A stretch of 64,000 nt of DNA from contig DATGQE010000042.1 of the NCBI GenBank assembly GCA_035304345.1, positions 1 through 64,000 of the forward strand. The letters are read 5' to 3'. The DNA comes from IDS-8 sp035304345. Lineage in GTDB: Bacteria > Pseudomonadota > Gammaproteobacteria > Steroidobacterales > Woeseiaceae. Both the position numbers and the translations under genes were made by a program. Numbering within the stretch: the stretch's first letter is position 1; the number at the start of each line of letters is the position of its first letter. A model generated the notes under the pieces. The model searched no databases, was not told the origin of the DNA, and saw only the letters and a list, made by a program, of their open reading frames with translations. Below are positions 57,901 through 64,000 of the stretch, piece by piece.

Positions 57901-59763
57901 CGCGTAGCGCAGCTCGAAGTCCTGGATCCAGAACTCCTCGCCGGATTTCAGCGCGATCCGGTAAGGCTGCTCGCTGTACACCTCGGTGCCGAGATCCTCG
58001 AGGATCGGCATGACGCGCGACAGGAGAAGCTGCTCGCCCTTGCGGAACGTGCGGAAGTTGAGTTGCGTGGGCGCAGCCCCGCGTGGCTGGTGCAGCAGCA
58101 GGTAGTTGTCGTGCTCTCCCTTGAGCAGGCCGTCCATGCGCTTCACGTCGAGCGCGGCGGCGGACGGGTCCACGTCGCCCTCGTAAGCGGGAGGGAAGCT
58201 CTCGCCGTACTCGCGGAAGAGGGCAGGACCTTCATCCTGTCCGAACCGGCGCACCAGCTCGGCACGCAGCCGGTCGCGCCACGTGACCACGGCTTCCGCG
58301 ATCTGCTGCTCGATGTTGCGGATGCTGATGCGCGGCCTGTCGATGCTTTGCGTGCGCACGATGATGTGCACGCGGGCGAGCGGCGAGTCCGTGATCTGCA
58401 CGCTGGAATCGATGGAGCTGCCGCCGAACGCTTCCAGCAGGATCTCTTCCGTACGCCGCCGCACCGCGGTGGTGTACTTCTCGCGCGGGATGTACACGAG
58501 GCACGAGAAGAAGCGGCGGAAAGTGTCACGACGGACGAAGAACTTCACCTGCTTGCGGTCCTGCAGGTTGAGAATGCCGGTGGTCGTGCGATAGAGGTCG
58601 CGCACGGAGCTCTGGAACAGCTCGTCCCGCGGGAAGGAATCCAGGATGTGCAGGAGCGACTTGCCGCGGTGGCCCGAGGGATCGACCTGCGACCGCTCGA
58701 GCACGCGTTGCACCTTGAGCCTGAGCAGCGGGATGTTCCGCGGGCTTTCGTTGTAGGCCACCGAGGTGAACAGCCCGATGAAGCGATGCTCCCCGACGGC
58801 CTCACCTTTCTCGTTGTGCACCTTGACGCCGACGTAGTCGAGGTAACTGCGGCGATGCACCGTGGAGCGCGAGTTCGCCTTGGTGATGATCAGCCAGTCC
58901 TTGCGGCGCGCATGCCGGACCATCTCCTTGGTCATCGGCACGGGGCGGGCGCCGCGCTCGTCCTTCGTGAGCAGGCCGAGCCCGGTACCGGGCACGGGGT
59001 AGAGACAGGGCTTGCCGTTCACGGTCTTGACCCGGTACTCGCGGTAACCGAGGAACGTGAAATGGTCCTCGGCCATCCACTTCAGGAGCTCCTTGCTCTC
59101 GCGCCTGAGCTCGTCGTCCGCTCCCGGGGGACCGACGTCGATCGCCGCCCGGGCGTCGAGCATCTTCTTGCGCATCTTCTTCCAGTCACGCACGGCAAGC
59201 CGCACGTCCGCGAGCACCTTCGTGATCTCGTGCTCGAGCACCTTGAGAAGCTGCGCATCCGTTTCGCGGTCGATCTCGAAACGGATGAAGGATTCGGACT
59301 GCCCCTCGGTGGATCCCCTGGGCAGGACCTCGAGCAGGCGTCCCCGCGCATCACGCCGGACCTTCAGGACCGGGTGGATCGTCATGTGAATGCTCAAGTT
59401 CTGCCGGTCGATTGCGGCGGCCACGGAGTCCACCAGGAACGGCATGTTGTCGTTCACCATCTCGACGATCGTGAACCCCGAGGCGTAGCCGTGCTCGTCC
59501 GGCGAGGGATTGTAGATGCGCAGCAACGCCTTGCCGGCAGCGCGCGTGGCCCCGAATTCGAGGTGCGAGACGGCCGCCTGCGCCAGCTTGGCGAGCCCGC
59601 GGCCCTGCATGTCTTCCACCGGCACGTTGCCGAAGTACTGCCGGAGGAAAACCTCGACCCGGCGCTTGTCCGGGAGGGCGCTGGTTCTGGGGCTTGTGGC
59701 GACGATCTCTTCGACCAGCCGTTCGGCGAGATCACTCGAACGACGCAGGAGCTTTCTGGACAC
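54934..59763 (-). CDS. gdhB: NAD-specific glutamate dehydrogenase, large (GDH-180) type
   Basis: 1609 residues, the length of the large bacterial NAD-GDH class. An N-terminal ACT-like regulatory part (MVNDNMPFLVDSVAAAIDRQ near 104-123), the catalytic core at about 840-960 with VIVPTGAKGGFVPKRLP and ASGGSAGYDHKKMGITARG, and a dinucleotide-binding region are present, then a long C-terminal helical domain. It oxidises glutamate to 2-oxoglutarate and ammonia in catabolism, feeding carbon from glutamate, polyamines and arginine into the TCA cycle. The start is GTG 59763. A repeat hairpin follows its stop. Confidence 0.93.
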   Translation of the reverse strand: MSRKLLRRSSDLAERLVEEIVATSPRTSALPDKRRVEVFLRQYFGNVPVEDMQGRGLAKLAQAAVSHLEFGATRAAGKALLRIYNPSPDEHGYASGFTIVEMVNDNMPFLVDSVAAAIDRQNLSIHMTIHPVLKVRRDARGRLLEVLPRGSTEGQSESFIRFEIDRETDAQLLKVLEHEITKVLADVRLAVRDWKKMRKKMLDARAAIDVGPPGADDELRRESKELLKWMAEDHFTFLGYREYRVKTVNGKPCLYPVPGTGLGLLTKDERGARPVPMTKEMVRHARRKDWLIITKANSRSTVHRRSYLDYVGVKVHNEKGEAVGEHRFIGLFTSVAYNESPRNIPLLRLKVQRVLERSQVDPSGHRGKSLLHILDSFPRDELFQSSVRDLYRTTTGILNLQDRKQVKFFVRRDTFRRFFSCLVYIPREKYTTAVRRRTEEILLEAFGGSSIDSSVQITDSPLARVHIIVRTQSIDRPRISIRNIEQQIAEAVVTWRDRLRAELVRRFGQDEGPALFREYGESFPPAYEGDVDPSAAALDVKRMDGLLKGEHDNYLLLHQPRGAAPTQLNFRTFRKGEQLLLSRVMPILEDLGTEVYSEQPYRIALKSGEEFWIQDFELRYAQTPELDIEAAAERFEDTFRQVLDGKAENDGLNRLVLIAGLNWRQVALIRCYAKYLLQIGIPFSQNYMEDVLVQHAGLVQQLVRQFELQFHPGLSRAERRDKLAVVSAAIERGVARARNIDEDRILSAFAGAVSATLRSNYFQVDREGRRKDYISIKLDPERMVEMPRPRPKYEIFVYSPAVEGVHLRNGAIARGGIRWSDRREDFRTEVLGLLKAQVVKNTVIVPTGAKGGFVPKRLPEGDRDAIMKEVVACYRTFICGLLDVTDNVVDGKVVPPPNVVRRDGEDPYLVVAADKGTATFSDIANEISKEYGFWLDDAFASGGSAGYDHKKMGITARGAWEAVKRHFREIGINVQTDPFTVAGIGDMSGDVFGNGMLLSRKIKLVAAFNHQHIFIDPDPDPEASYAERERLFRMPRSSWADYREELISKGGGVYSRQAKQIKLSKEARRLLGVEEASMQPMEVIRAILRMPVDLIWNGGIGTYVKASTESHADVGDKGNDNVRVNANELRCKVVGEGGNLGFTQRARIEYALRGGRINTDFIDNSAGVDSSDREVNIKILLRDAENEKGLTRKQRNRLLADMTEDVAAAVLRNNYLQTQAISMMEAQAPERLDEFARLITDLERAGVLDRDLEFLPSETEIEERRQRKQGLTRPEIAVVLSYAKIDLYDGLTASGESLVDFLDVDPQRYFPPLLRKRYADLIPGHRLSREILATLIANNIVNRMGPTFVQRLQRETGAKATTIARAYVAAREITDASDIWRQIEALDNEVPATVQHMMMFEVSRVLRHACYWLIERFGADLDILSAVEHLKPGLSTIYGRVFGIVTGTSRDRQKLVAEEHIQRGVPERLARRMAALLLTRGGLDIADLAQQLDKDVFETARMYTALSDRLGIIWLHRAVENMAVEGRWQAMARGNLRDEFYRIRRELSATLLRGRGKTPPVEAFERWMTRNAAGVRKLQSILSEMQLREEVDFAALSVAAQELRKLISA

Positions 59764-59905
59764 GTCGAAAAAGGCTTCCGGGCCGGGAGGTTGGTTGGTG
59801 GCGGACTCTATGGCTTGTGACCGGGCTTTTCAAGCGGCTGCATCGCAGTCGCCCGGCGACCGGTGAAAGGGCGACCGCGGCACGGTCGAGAACGGATGCC
59901 GGCGG

Positions 59906-61150
59906 CTATTGCGGCTTCTCGAGGTCCGCGATCACGGCGGCCAGGAAGCGGCAGGCCTCCCCGCCGGTAATGCAGCGGTGGTCGAAGCTCAACGACAGCG
60001 GAATGCGGCGGTGCACCTCGATGCCGCCCATGACCGCCACCACGTCGTGCTGCAGCTTGCCGGTCCCCAGGATCGCGACGGTGGGCGGCACCATCAGCGG
60101 GGTGGCGTAGCGGCCCGCCAGCATGCCGAAGTTCGACACCGTGATCGTGTAGTTCAACATTTCCTCGGGCGCGACCGTGCGATTGCGGGTCGCCTCCTTG
60201 AGGCGCGCCACCGCGGCCCGGATCTCGTCCAGCCCCATGCGTTCCACGTTGCGGATCACCGGGACGATCAGGCCCTGCTCGGTATCGACGGCCATCGCGA
60301 TGTCGACCCGCGATTCCATCTTGTGGGACAGCGTCTCGGGGTCGAAGAAGCCGTTGAGCGCCGGCTCCGCCGCGCAGCCGGCGGCCACCGCGCGCAGGAT
60401 GCGCGGGGTGAAATCGCGCTTGTCCAGCCACTCGTGGATGTCGGCGTCGTCGAAGATCGTGCAGAGCGCCACCTCGTCGCGCGACCGGGTCATGCTCTGC
60501 GCCATCGCGCGGTGGGGGCCGCGCAGGGTACGGGTCTCGCCGGCCGTCGCGGACGGTGCGGCGGGCTGGCGCGGGGCCGCCGGCCGTGCCGCGGGGGCGG
60601 GTGCGGCCGCGGTTTTCGCCCGGAACGCCTCGAGGTCCGCCAGCGTGACCTGGCCGTTTTTCCCCGTCGGCTCGACCTCCGCGAGATCGATGCCGAGCCG
60701 CTTCGCCTGCGCCCGCACGGCGGGAGCGGCCTTCACCCGGCCTCTCTCCCGGCGGCGGCGCCCGCCCGCGATGGCGGTCTCCTCGAGCACCTCGTCGCTG
60801 GCCTGCACGCTGCCGACGACCGATCCCGCATCGGCGCGCGGCGCCTCGCGGGCCGTGTCCTGCTCCCCGGTTGCCGGCCGGGCGGATGGGCGCTCGCCGG
60901 CCGCTGCCGCGCCGCCCGCCTCCTCGAACTCGACGAGCGGAGCACCGGTCTGCACGACGTCGCCCGGCGCCGCGTACAGCCGCTTCACCACGCCGCTGAT
61001 CGGGGAGGGGACCTCGACGACGGCTTTCGCGGTCTCGACGGACACGAGCAGGTCGTCCACCTTGACCGTGTCGCCCTCCGAGACGTGCCAGGCGACGATC
61101 TCCGCTTCCGGGAGCCCTTCACCGAGATCGGGCAGCTTGAATGTCGTCAT
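59906..61150 (-). CDS. bkdB: Branched-chain 2-oxoacid dehydrogenase E2 (dihydrolipoyl acyltransferase)
   Basis: 414 residues. One lipoyl domain (1-78) with the lipoylated Lys42 in SVETAKAVVEVPSP, a long Ala/Pro linker, the E1/E3-binding domain (VRAQAKRLGIDLAEVEPTG, about 147-165), and the catalytic domain from about residue 200. The catalytic HRxxxDG motif reads His391-R-C-I-Thr395-G, so the usual Asp is Thr; this variant is known in related E2 proteins, so activity should not be assumed lost. It transfers the acyl group to CoA. It follows the two E1 genes in an operon. Confidence 0.9.
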   Translation of the reverse strand: MTTFKLPDLGEGLPEAEIVAWHVSEGDTVKVDDLLVSVETAKAVVEVPSPISGVVKRLYAAPGDVVQTGAPLVEFEEAGGAAAAGERPSARPATGEQDTAREAPRADAGSVVGSVQASDEVLEETAIAGGRRRRERGRVKAAPAVRAQAKRLGIDLAEVEPTGKNGQVTLADLEAFRAKTAAAPAPAARPAAPRQPAAPSATAGETRTLRGPHRAMAQSMTRSRDEVALCTIFDDADIHEWLDKRDFTPRILRAVAAGCAAEPALNGFFDPETLSHKMESRVDIAMAVDTEQGLIVPVIRNVERMGLDEIRAAVARLKEATRNRTVAPEEMLNYTITVSNFGMLAGRYATPLMVPPTVAILGTGKLQHDVVAVMGGIEVHRRIPLSLSFDHRCITGGEACRFLAAVIADLEKPQ

Positions 61151-61170
61151 GGGGTGCTCCGCTGGCCGGC

Positions 61171-62148
61171 CTAGTCTTCGAGGGTGTCCCGAATGGCGTC
61201 CACGATCTTCTCCACGCTCGGCATGTAGTCCATCTCGCGCCGGAACAGCGGCATGACGACGTCGTACCCCGTGACCCGGCGAATCGGCGCCTTGAGATCG
61301 TACAGGCCTTTCTCCGCCACGATGGCGGCAACCTCGGCGCCGACGCCGCAGGTGCGCGCGGCTTCGTGGACGATGACGAGCCGGCCGGTTTTCTCGACCG
61401 ACTCCAGGATCGTGTCGTAATCGATCGGGCTCACCGTCGCGAGATCGATCACCTCGCAGCTCACGCCGCTCTTCGCCAGCCGGTCCGCGGCCTTCAGCGT
61501 CTCGTAGGTCATGGCGCCCCAGGTGACGAGCGTGACGTCCTCGCCCTCGCGCAGGATGTAGCAGACGTCGAGCGGCAGCGCCTTGCCGTTGTCCTCCACG
61601 TGCTGGCGGTTCAAGCGATAAATGCGCTTCGGCTCCAGGAACACGACCGGGTCGGGATCGCGAATCGCCGCGAGCAGCAGGCCGTAGGCGCGCGCCGGCG
61701 AGGAGGGGATCACGACGCGCACGCCGGGCATGTGGGCGAAGATGGCTTCCGTGCTCTCCGAGTGGTGCTCGGGCGCGTGGATGCCCCCGCCGAACGGCGC
61801 GCGCAGCACCATCGGGCAGCTCAGCCGGCCGCGCGTGCGGTTCCGGAGCCTTCCCGCGTGGTTCAGCATCTGGTCGATCGTGGGGTAGATGAAGCCCATG
61901 AACTGGATCTCGGCGACCGGGCGCATGCCCTGCGCGGCCATGCCGATCGACACGCCGGCGATCATGCCTTCCGCGAGCGGCGTGTCCATCACGCGATCGG
62001 CCCCGAAACGCGCCTGCAGCCCGGCAGTCGCGCGGAAGACGCCGCCGTTCACGCCGACGTCCTCGCCGAGGATGACGACGCTGGGGTCGTGCTCGAGCTC
62101 CCAGGCAAGCGCCATGGTGACGGCGTCGATCAGCGTGACGTCAGGCAT
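61171..62148 (-). CDS. bkdA2: Branched-chain 2-oxoacid dehydrogenase E1 component, beta subunit
   Basis: 325 residues. LIDAVTMALAWELEHDPSVVILGEDVG and MRPVAEIQFMGFIYPTIDQML, then APFGGGIHAPEHHSESTEAIF, are typical E1-beta blocks. Together with the alpha subunit it decarboxylates 2-oxoacids from Val, Leu and Ile. ATG 62148 overlaps the alpha stop by 8 bases; the E2 gene begins 20 bases after its stop. Confidence 0.93.
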   Translation of the reverse strand: MPDVTLIDAVTMALAWELEHDPSVVILGEDVGVNGGVFRATAGLQARFGADRVMDTPLAEGMIAGVSIGMAAQGMRPVAEIQFMGFIYPTIDQMLNHAGRLRNRTRGRLSCPMVLRAPFGGGIHAPEHHSESTEAIFAHMPGVRVVIPSSPARAYGLLLAAIRDPDPVVFLEPKRIYRLNRQHVEDNGKALPLDVCYILREGEDVTLVTWGAMTYETLKAADRLAKSGVSCEVIDLATVSPIDYDTILESVEKTGRLVIVHEAARTCGVGAEVAAIVAEKGLYDLKAPIRRVTGYDVVMPLFRREMDYMPSVEKIVDAIRDTLED

Positions 62149-63229
62149 GACCGTTGCCTTCCCGGTCGGCGTAGCGGATCGCGTGCTCCCGCTGCTCCTC
62201 CAGTGCGAGCGGCAGCTCGGCATACATGTAGTCGAACATGTGCTCGACCGGCGCTTTCGGGATGTTGAGGTAGCGCTGCACGGCCTGGTCGACCTTCGCC
62301 GCGGCCTCTTCCAGCAGGCGGTGCTCCTTCTCGTCGTCCCAGGCGCCGAGGGCGGTCAGGTACTTGCGCAGCCGGATCATCGGCTCGAGCCTGCGCGCCG
62401 CCTCGACCTCCTCTTTCTTGCGGTACCGGCTCGCGTCATCGGCCGTGGTGTGGTCGCTGAGCCGGTAGGTCACGGCTTCGATCAACGTCGGGCCGTCGCC
62501 CTTGCGGGCCCGTGCGAGCGCGCGCTCCACCCAGTGCCGAACGGCGATGACGTCGTTCCCGTCCACCTGGATCCCGGGGATGCCCGCGGCGACGGCTTTC
62601 TGGGCCAGCGTCTTGGTCGCCGTCTGCAGCTCGATCGGCACGGAGATCGCCCACTTGTTGTTGACGACCATGAAGACCATCGGCAGGCGCCGCGCGCCCG
62701 CGATGTTGATCGCCTCGTAGAACGCGCCCTCCGAGGTGCCCCCGTCCCCGTTCGACGAGAGCGCGCACCGCGGCTCCCCGCGGAGCTGGAAAGCCATGGC
62801 CGCGCCGGCCGCGTGCAGGCACTGGGTCGCGATCGGCACGCAGAAAGGGAAATCGTGGCGCGGCTTCTCGAAATCGCTCCCGCGCTCGTCGCCGCCCCAG
62901 TAGAGCAGCACCTCGTGCATCTGCACGCCGCGCCAGAACATCGCGCCGTATTCGCGGTAGCTCGGCGCGAACACGTCTTCTTCCCGCATCGCGGCGCCCA
63001 TGCCGACGTGCGTCGCCTCGTGGCCGAGGCAGGAAGCGTAGGTGCCGAGCTTGCCCGTGCGCTGCAGGTTCACCGCCTTCGTGTCGAACACGCGCGTTTC
63101 GGTCATCACGCGGTACATCTTCACGAGCTCGTCGACGTCGCGCGCGAGATCGGGCACGTCGGCGCTGGCGTTGCCCTCGGGATCCAGGAATTGACTGTAC
63201 TGGATCGCGAAATCCGCAATCGTTTCCAC
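62141..63229 (-). CDS. bkdA1: Branched-chain 2-oxoacid dehydrogenase E1 component, alpha subunit
   Basis: 362 residues. The ThDP-binding motif NGDGGTSEGAFYEAINIAG ... VVNN is intact (about 158-192), and YRLSDHTTADDASRYR matches the branched-chain E1-alpha phosphorylation-loop region. It heads the minus-strand operon E1 alpha, E1 beta, E2; no E3 gene is in the window, so a shared lipoamide dehydrogenase is likely. GGAG sits 6 bases before ATG 63229. Confidence 0.93.
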   Translation of the reverse strand: METIADFAIQYSQFLDPEGNASADVPDLARDVDELVKMYRVMTETRVFDTKAVNLQRTGKLGTYASCLGHEATHVGMGAAMREEDVFAPSYREYGAMFWRGVQMHEVLLYWGGDERGSDFEKPRHDFPFCVPIATQCLHAAGAAMAFQLRGEPRCALSSNGDGGTSEGAFYEAINIAGARRLPMVFMVVNNKWAISVPIELQTATKTLAQKAVAAGIPGIQVDGNDVIAVRHWVERALARARKGDGPTLIEAVTYRLSDHTTADDASRYRKKEEVEAARRLEPMIRLRKYLTALGAWDDEKEHRLLEEAAAKVDQAVQRYLNIPKAPVEHMFDYMYAELPLALEEQREHAIRYADREGNGHA

Positions 63230-63300
63230 GTCTACTCCAACGGCAGGTCTAGAGGAGCGCGCGGCAGGTATCGTTGCTGGGCAGCCGCGGACGGGGCGGC

Positions 63301-63306
63301 ATTATA
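63301..63306 (-). promoter_or_regulatory. Possible -10 element for the bkd operon
   Basis: TATAAT on the minus strand, 72 bases before the E1-alpha start, in the divergent bkd/kynA gap. No good -35 partner was found. Confidence 0.35.
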
Positions 63307-63337
63307 CATCAGGGTCCCGGGGTTGGCCGGAGCCCGC

Positions 63338-63357
63338 GCTACCACGATTGTGGTAGC
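63338..63357. promoter_or_regulatory. Perfect palindromic operator-like site in the bkd/kynA gap
   Basis: GCTACCAC and GTGGTAGC are perfect 8-base arms around GATT, about 78 bases before the kynA ATG and 32 bases from the bkd -10-like box. In a divergent promoter region this fits a dimeric regulator of amino-acid catabolism better than a terminator. Confidence 0.5.
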
Positions 63358-63434
63358 CCGGGCGCGGATTCGTGCGCATCCCGGCGGCAAATCCGCCTAC
63401 AATGCGTGCACGTCACTCCAGAAGAACGCCAGCC

Positions 63435-64000
63435 ATGAAACAGCGCGAACTCGAGCCCACGATCCACAAGCGCCTGGATCCGGCCAACGACTACTCGGGT
63501 TACCTGAAGCTCGACCTGCTGCTCCAGGCGCAGGTGCCGCTCAGCGATCCCCCGCATCACGACGAGATGCTGTTCATCATCCAGCACCAGGTGGCGGAGC
63601 TGTGGATCAAGCTCGTCATCCACGAGATAGAGGCCGCGATCCGGTGCATACGGCAGGACGATCTTCCCCCCGCGGCGAAGCACTTCGCGCGCGTGAAGCA
63701 CATCCAGAACCAGCTCTACAACCAGTGGACGGTGCTCGATACGCTCACGCCGAGCGAATACGCGCAGTTCCGCGGCGTGCTCGGGAGGGCCTCCGGCTTC
63801 CAGTCACCCCAGTACCGGCTGCTCGAGTTCCTGCTCGGCAACAAGAGCAGCTCGATCATGAGCGTCTACCGGCACCAGGAAGCCTGGTATGCCCGCCTCG
63901 AGGCCGCCCTGCACGCGCCCGCCGTGTTCGACGAGTTCCTGCGCCACCTCGCGCGCCAGGGCTGGTCCGTGCCGGCCGAGGCCCTGGAGCGGGATTTCAG
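63435..64000 (+). CDS. kynA: Tryptophan 2,3-dioxygenase, N-terminal part (cut by window edge)
   Basis: 188 codons are visible from ATG 63435 to the window end. The protein opens with YSGYLKLDLLLQAQVPLSDP, then HHDEMLFIIQHQVAELWIKL, in which the active-site His and the helical core of TDO are conserved; SGFQSPQYRLLEFLLGNKSS is a diagnostic block. The enzyme is a haem dioxygenase that opens the indole ring of tryptophan to N-formylkynurenine. It is divergent from the bkd operon. The C-terminal half lies outside the window. Confidence 0.93.
   Translation, partial: MKQRELEPTIHKRLDPANDYSGYLKLDLLLQAQVPLSDPPHHDEMLFIIQHQVAELWIKLVIHEIEAAIRCIRQDDLPPAAKHFARVKHIQNQLYNQWTVLDTLTPSEYAQFRGVLGRASGFQSPQYRLLEFLLGNKSSSIMSVYRHQEAWYARLEAALHAPAVFDEFLRHLARQGWSVPAEALERDF

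Noticed and set aside
54922..59820. An uninterrupted 1,632-codon frame on the plus strand opposite the glutamate dehydrogenase
   Set aside because: Its composition (His, Arg, Ala, Leu, Val, Gln rich with no domain) is that of the antisense frame of a GC-rich gene; the opposite strand has clear GDH motifs.
1..64000. tRNA or rRNA genes
   Set aside because: No cloverleaf-like segment or rRNA-like stretch was noticed in any gap; a covariance-model search would be needed to exclude them fully.

Overview
The window is a GC-rich bacterial chromosome segment with tightly packed genes, many ATGA/GTGA stop-start overlaps, several GTG and TTG starts and strong codon periodicity (hence long meaningless antisense frames). 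The gene content (Pot/Puu/Spu polyamine catabolism, an NAD-glutamate dehydrogenase of about 1,600 residues, a Bkd-type dehydrogenase complex, tryptophan 2,3-dioxygenase, paired acyl-CoA dehydrogenases) suggests a free-living, amino-acid- and amine-degrading proteobacterium, most likely a gammaproteobacterium. The genus cannot be told from this sequence. No rRNA, tRNA or CRISPR array was seen.

Region 1 (1-14.0 kb): a partial glutamine-synthetase-like gene, an enoyl-CoA hydratase, a phytoene-desaturase-like FAD enzyme and an IclR regulator. Then comes a six-gene minus-strand unit (14049 down to 4326): class III aminotransferase, two further phytoene-desaturase-like FAD enzymes, a GcvT-like folate-dependent enzyme, an ADP-forming acyl-CoA synthetase and an aldehyde dehydrogenase. 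It looks like an uncharacterised catabolic pathway, headed by a near-perfect TetR-type palindrome.

Region 2 (14.3-32.9 kb): the divergent BetI-like TetR regulator, an acyl-CoA dehydrogenase and a full PotFGHI-type polyamine ABC importer. These are followed by puuD, puuA, a putrescine-type aminotransferase, an agmatinase, a PuuR-like HTH-cupin regulator, puuB, an omega-amino-acid aminotransferase and mmsA. Together they allow import of polyamines and breakdown through gamma-glutamyl intermediates or direct transamination. A short MTHFR-family protein and an XdhC protein follow.

Region 3 (32.9-54.9 kb): a chimeric receiver-receiver-TPR-TonB protein, thrS, a Zur-like Fur regulator, glnS, an IS200-like/RAYT transposase, a SAM hydroxide adenosyltransferase and a pair of acyl-CoA dehydrogenases, molybdopterin genes (moaA, moaC, mobA, moaD, moaE, a MocA-like protein), a fatty-acid module (MaoC-like, acyl-CoA ligase, degenerate SDR, thioesterase II) and gpmA. 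Almost every non-operonic gap here carries copies of a short repeat, GGGACAYCCAYCA or its complement TGRTGGRTGTCCC, singly, in tandem or as a hairpin. The same repeat flanks the RAYT gene on both sides. RAYT plus repeats is the most striking system in the window: it looks like a REP/REPIN-type family with its own transposase.

Region 4 (54.9-64.0 kb): the large NAD-glutamate dehydrogenase, a three-gene branched-chain 2-oxoacid dehydrogenase operon (E1 alpha, E1 beta, E2) and, divergently, kynA, cut by the window end.
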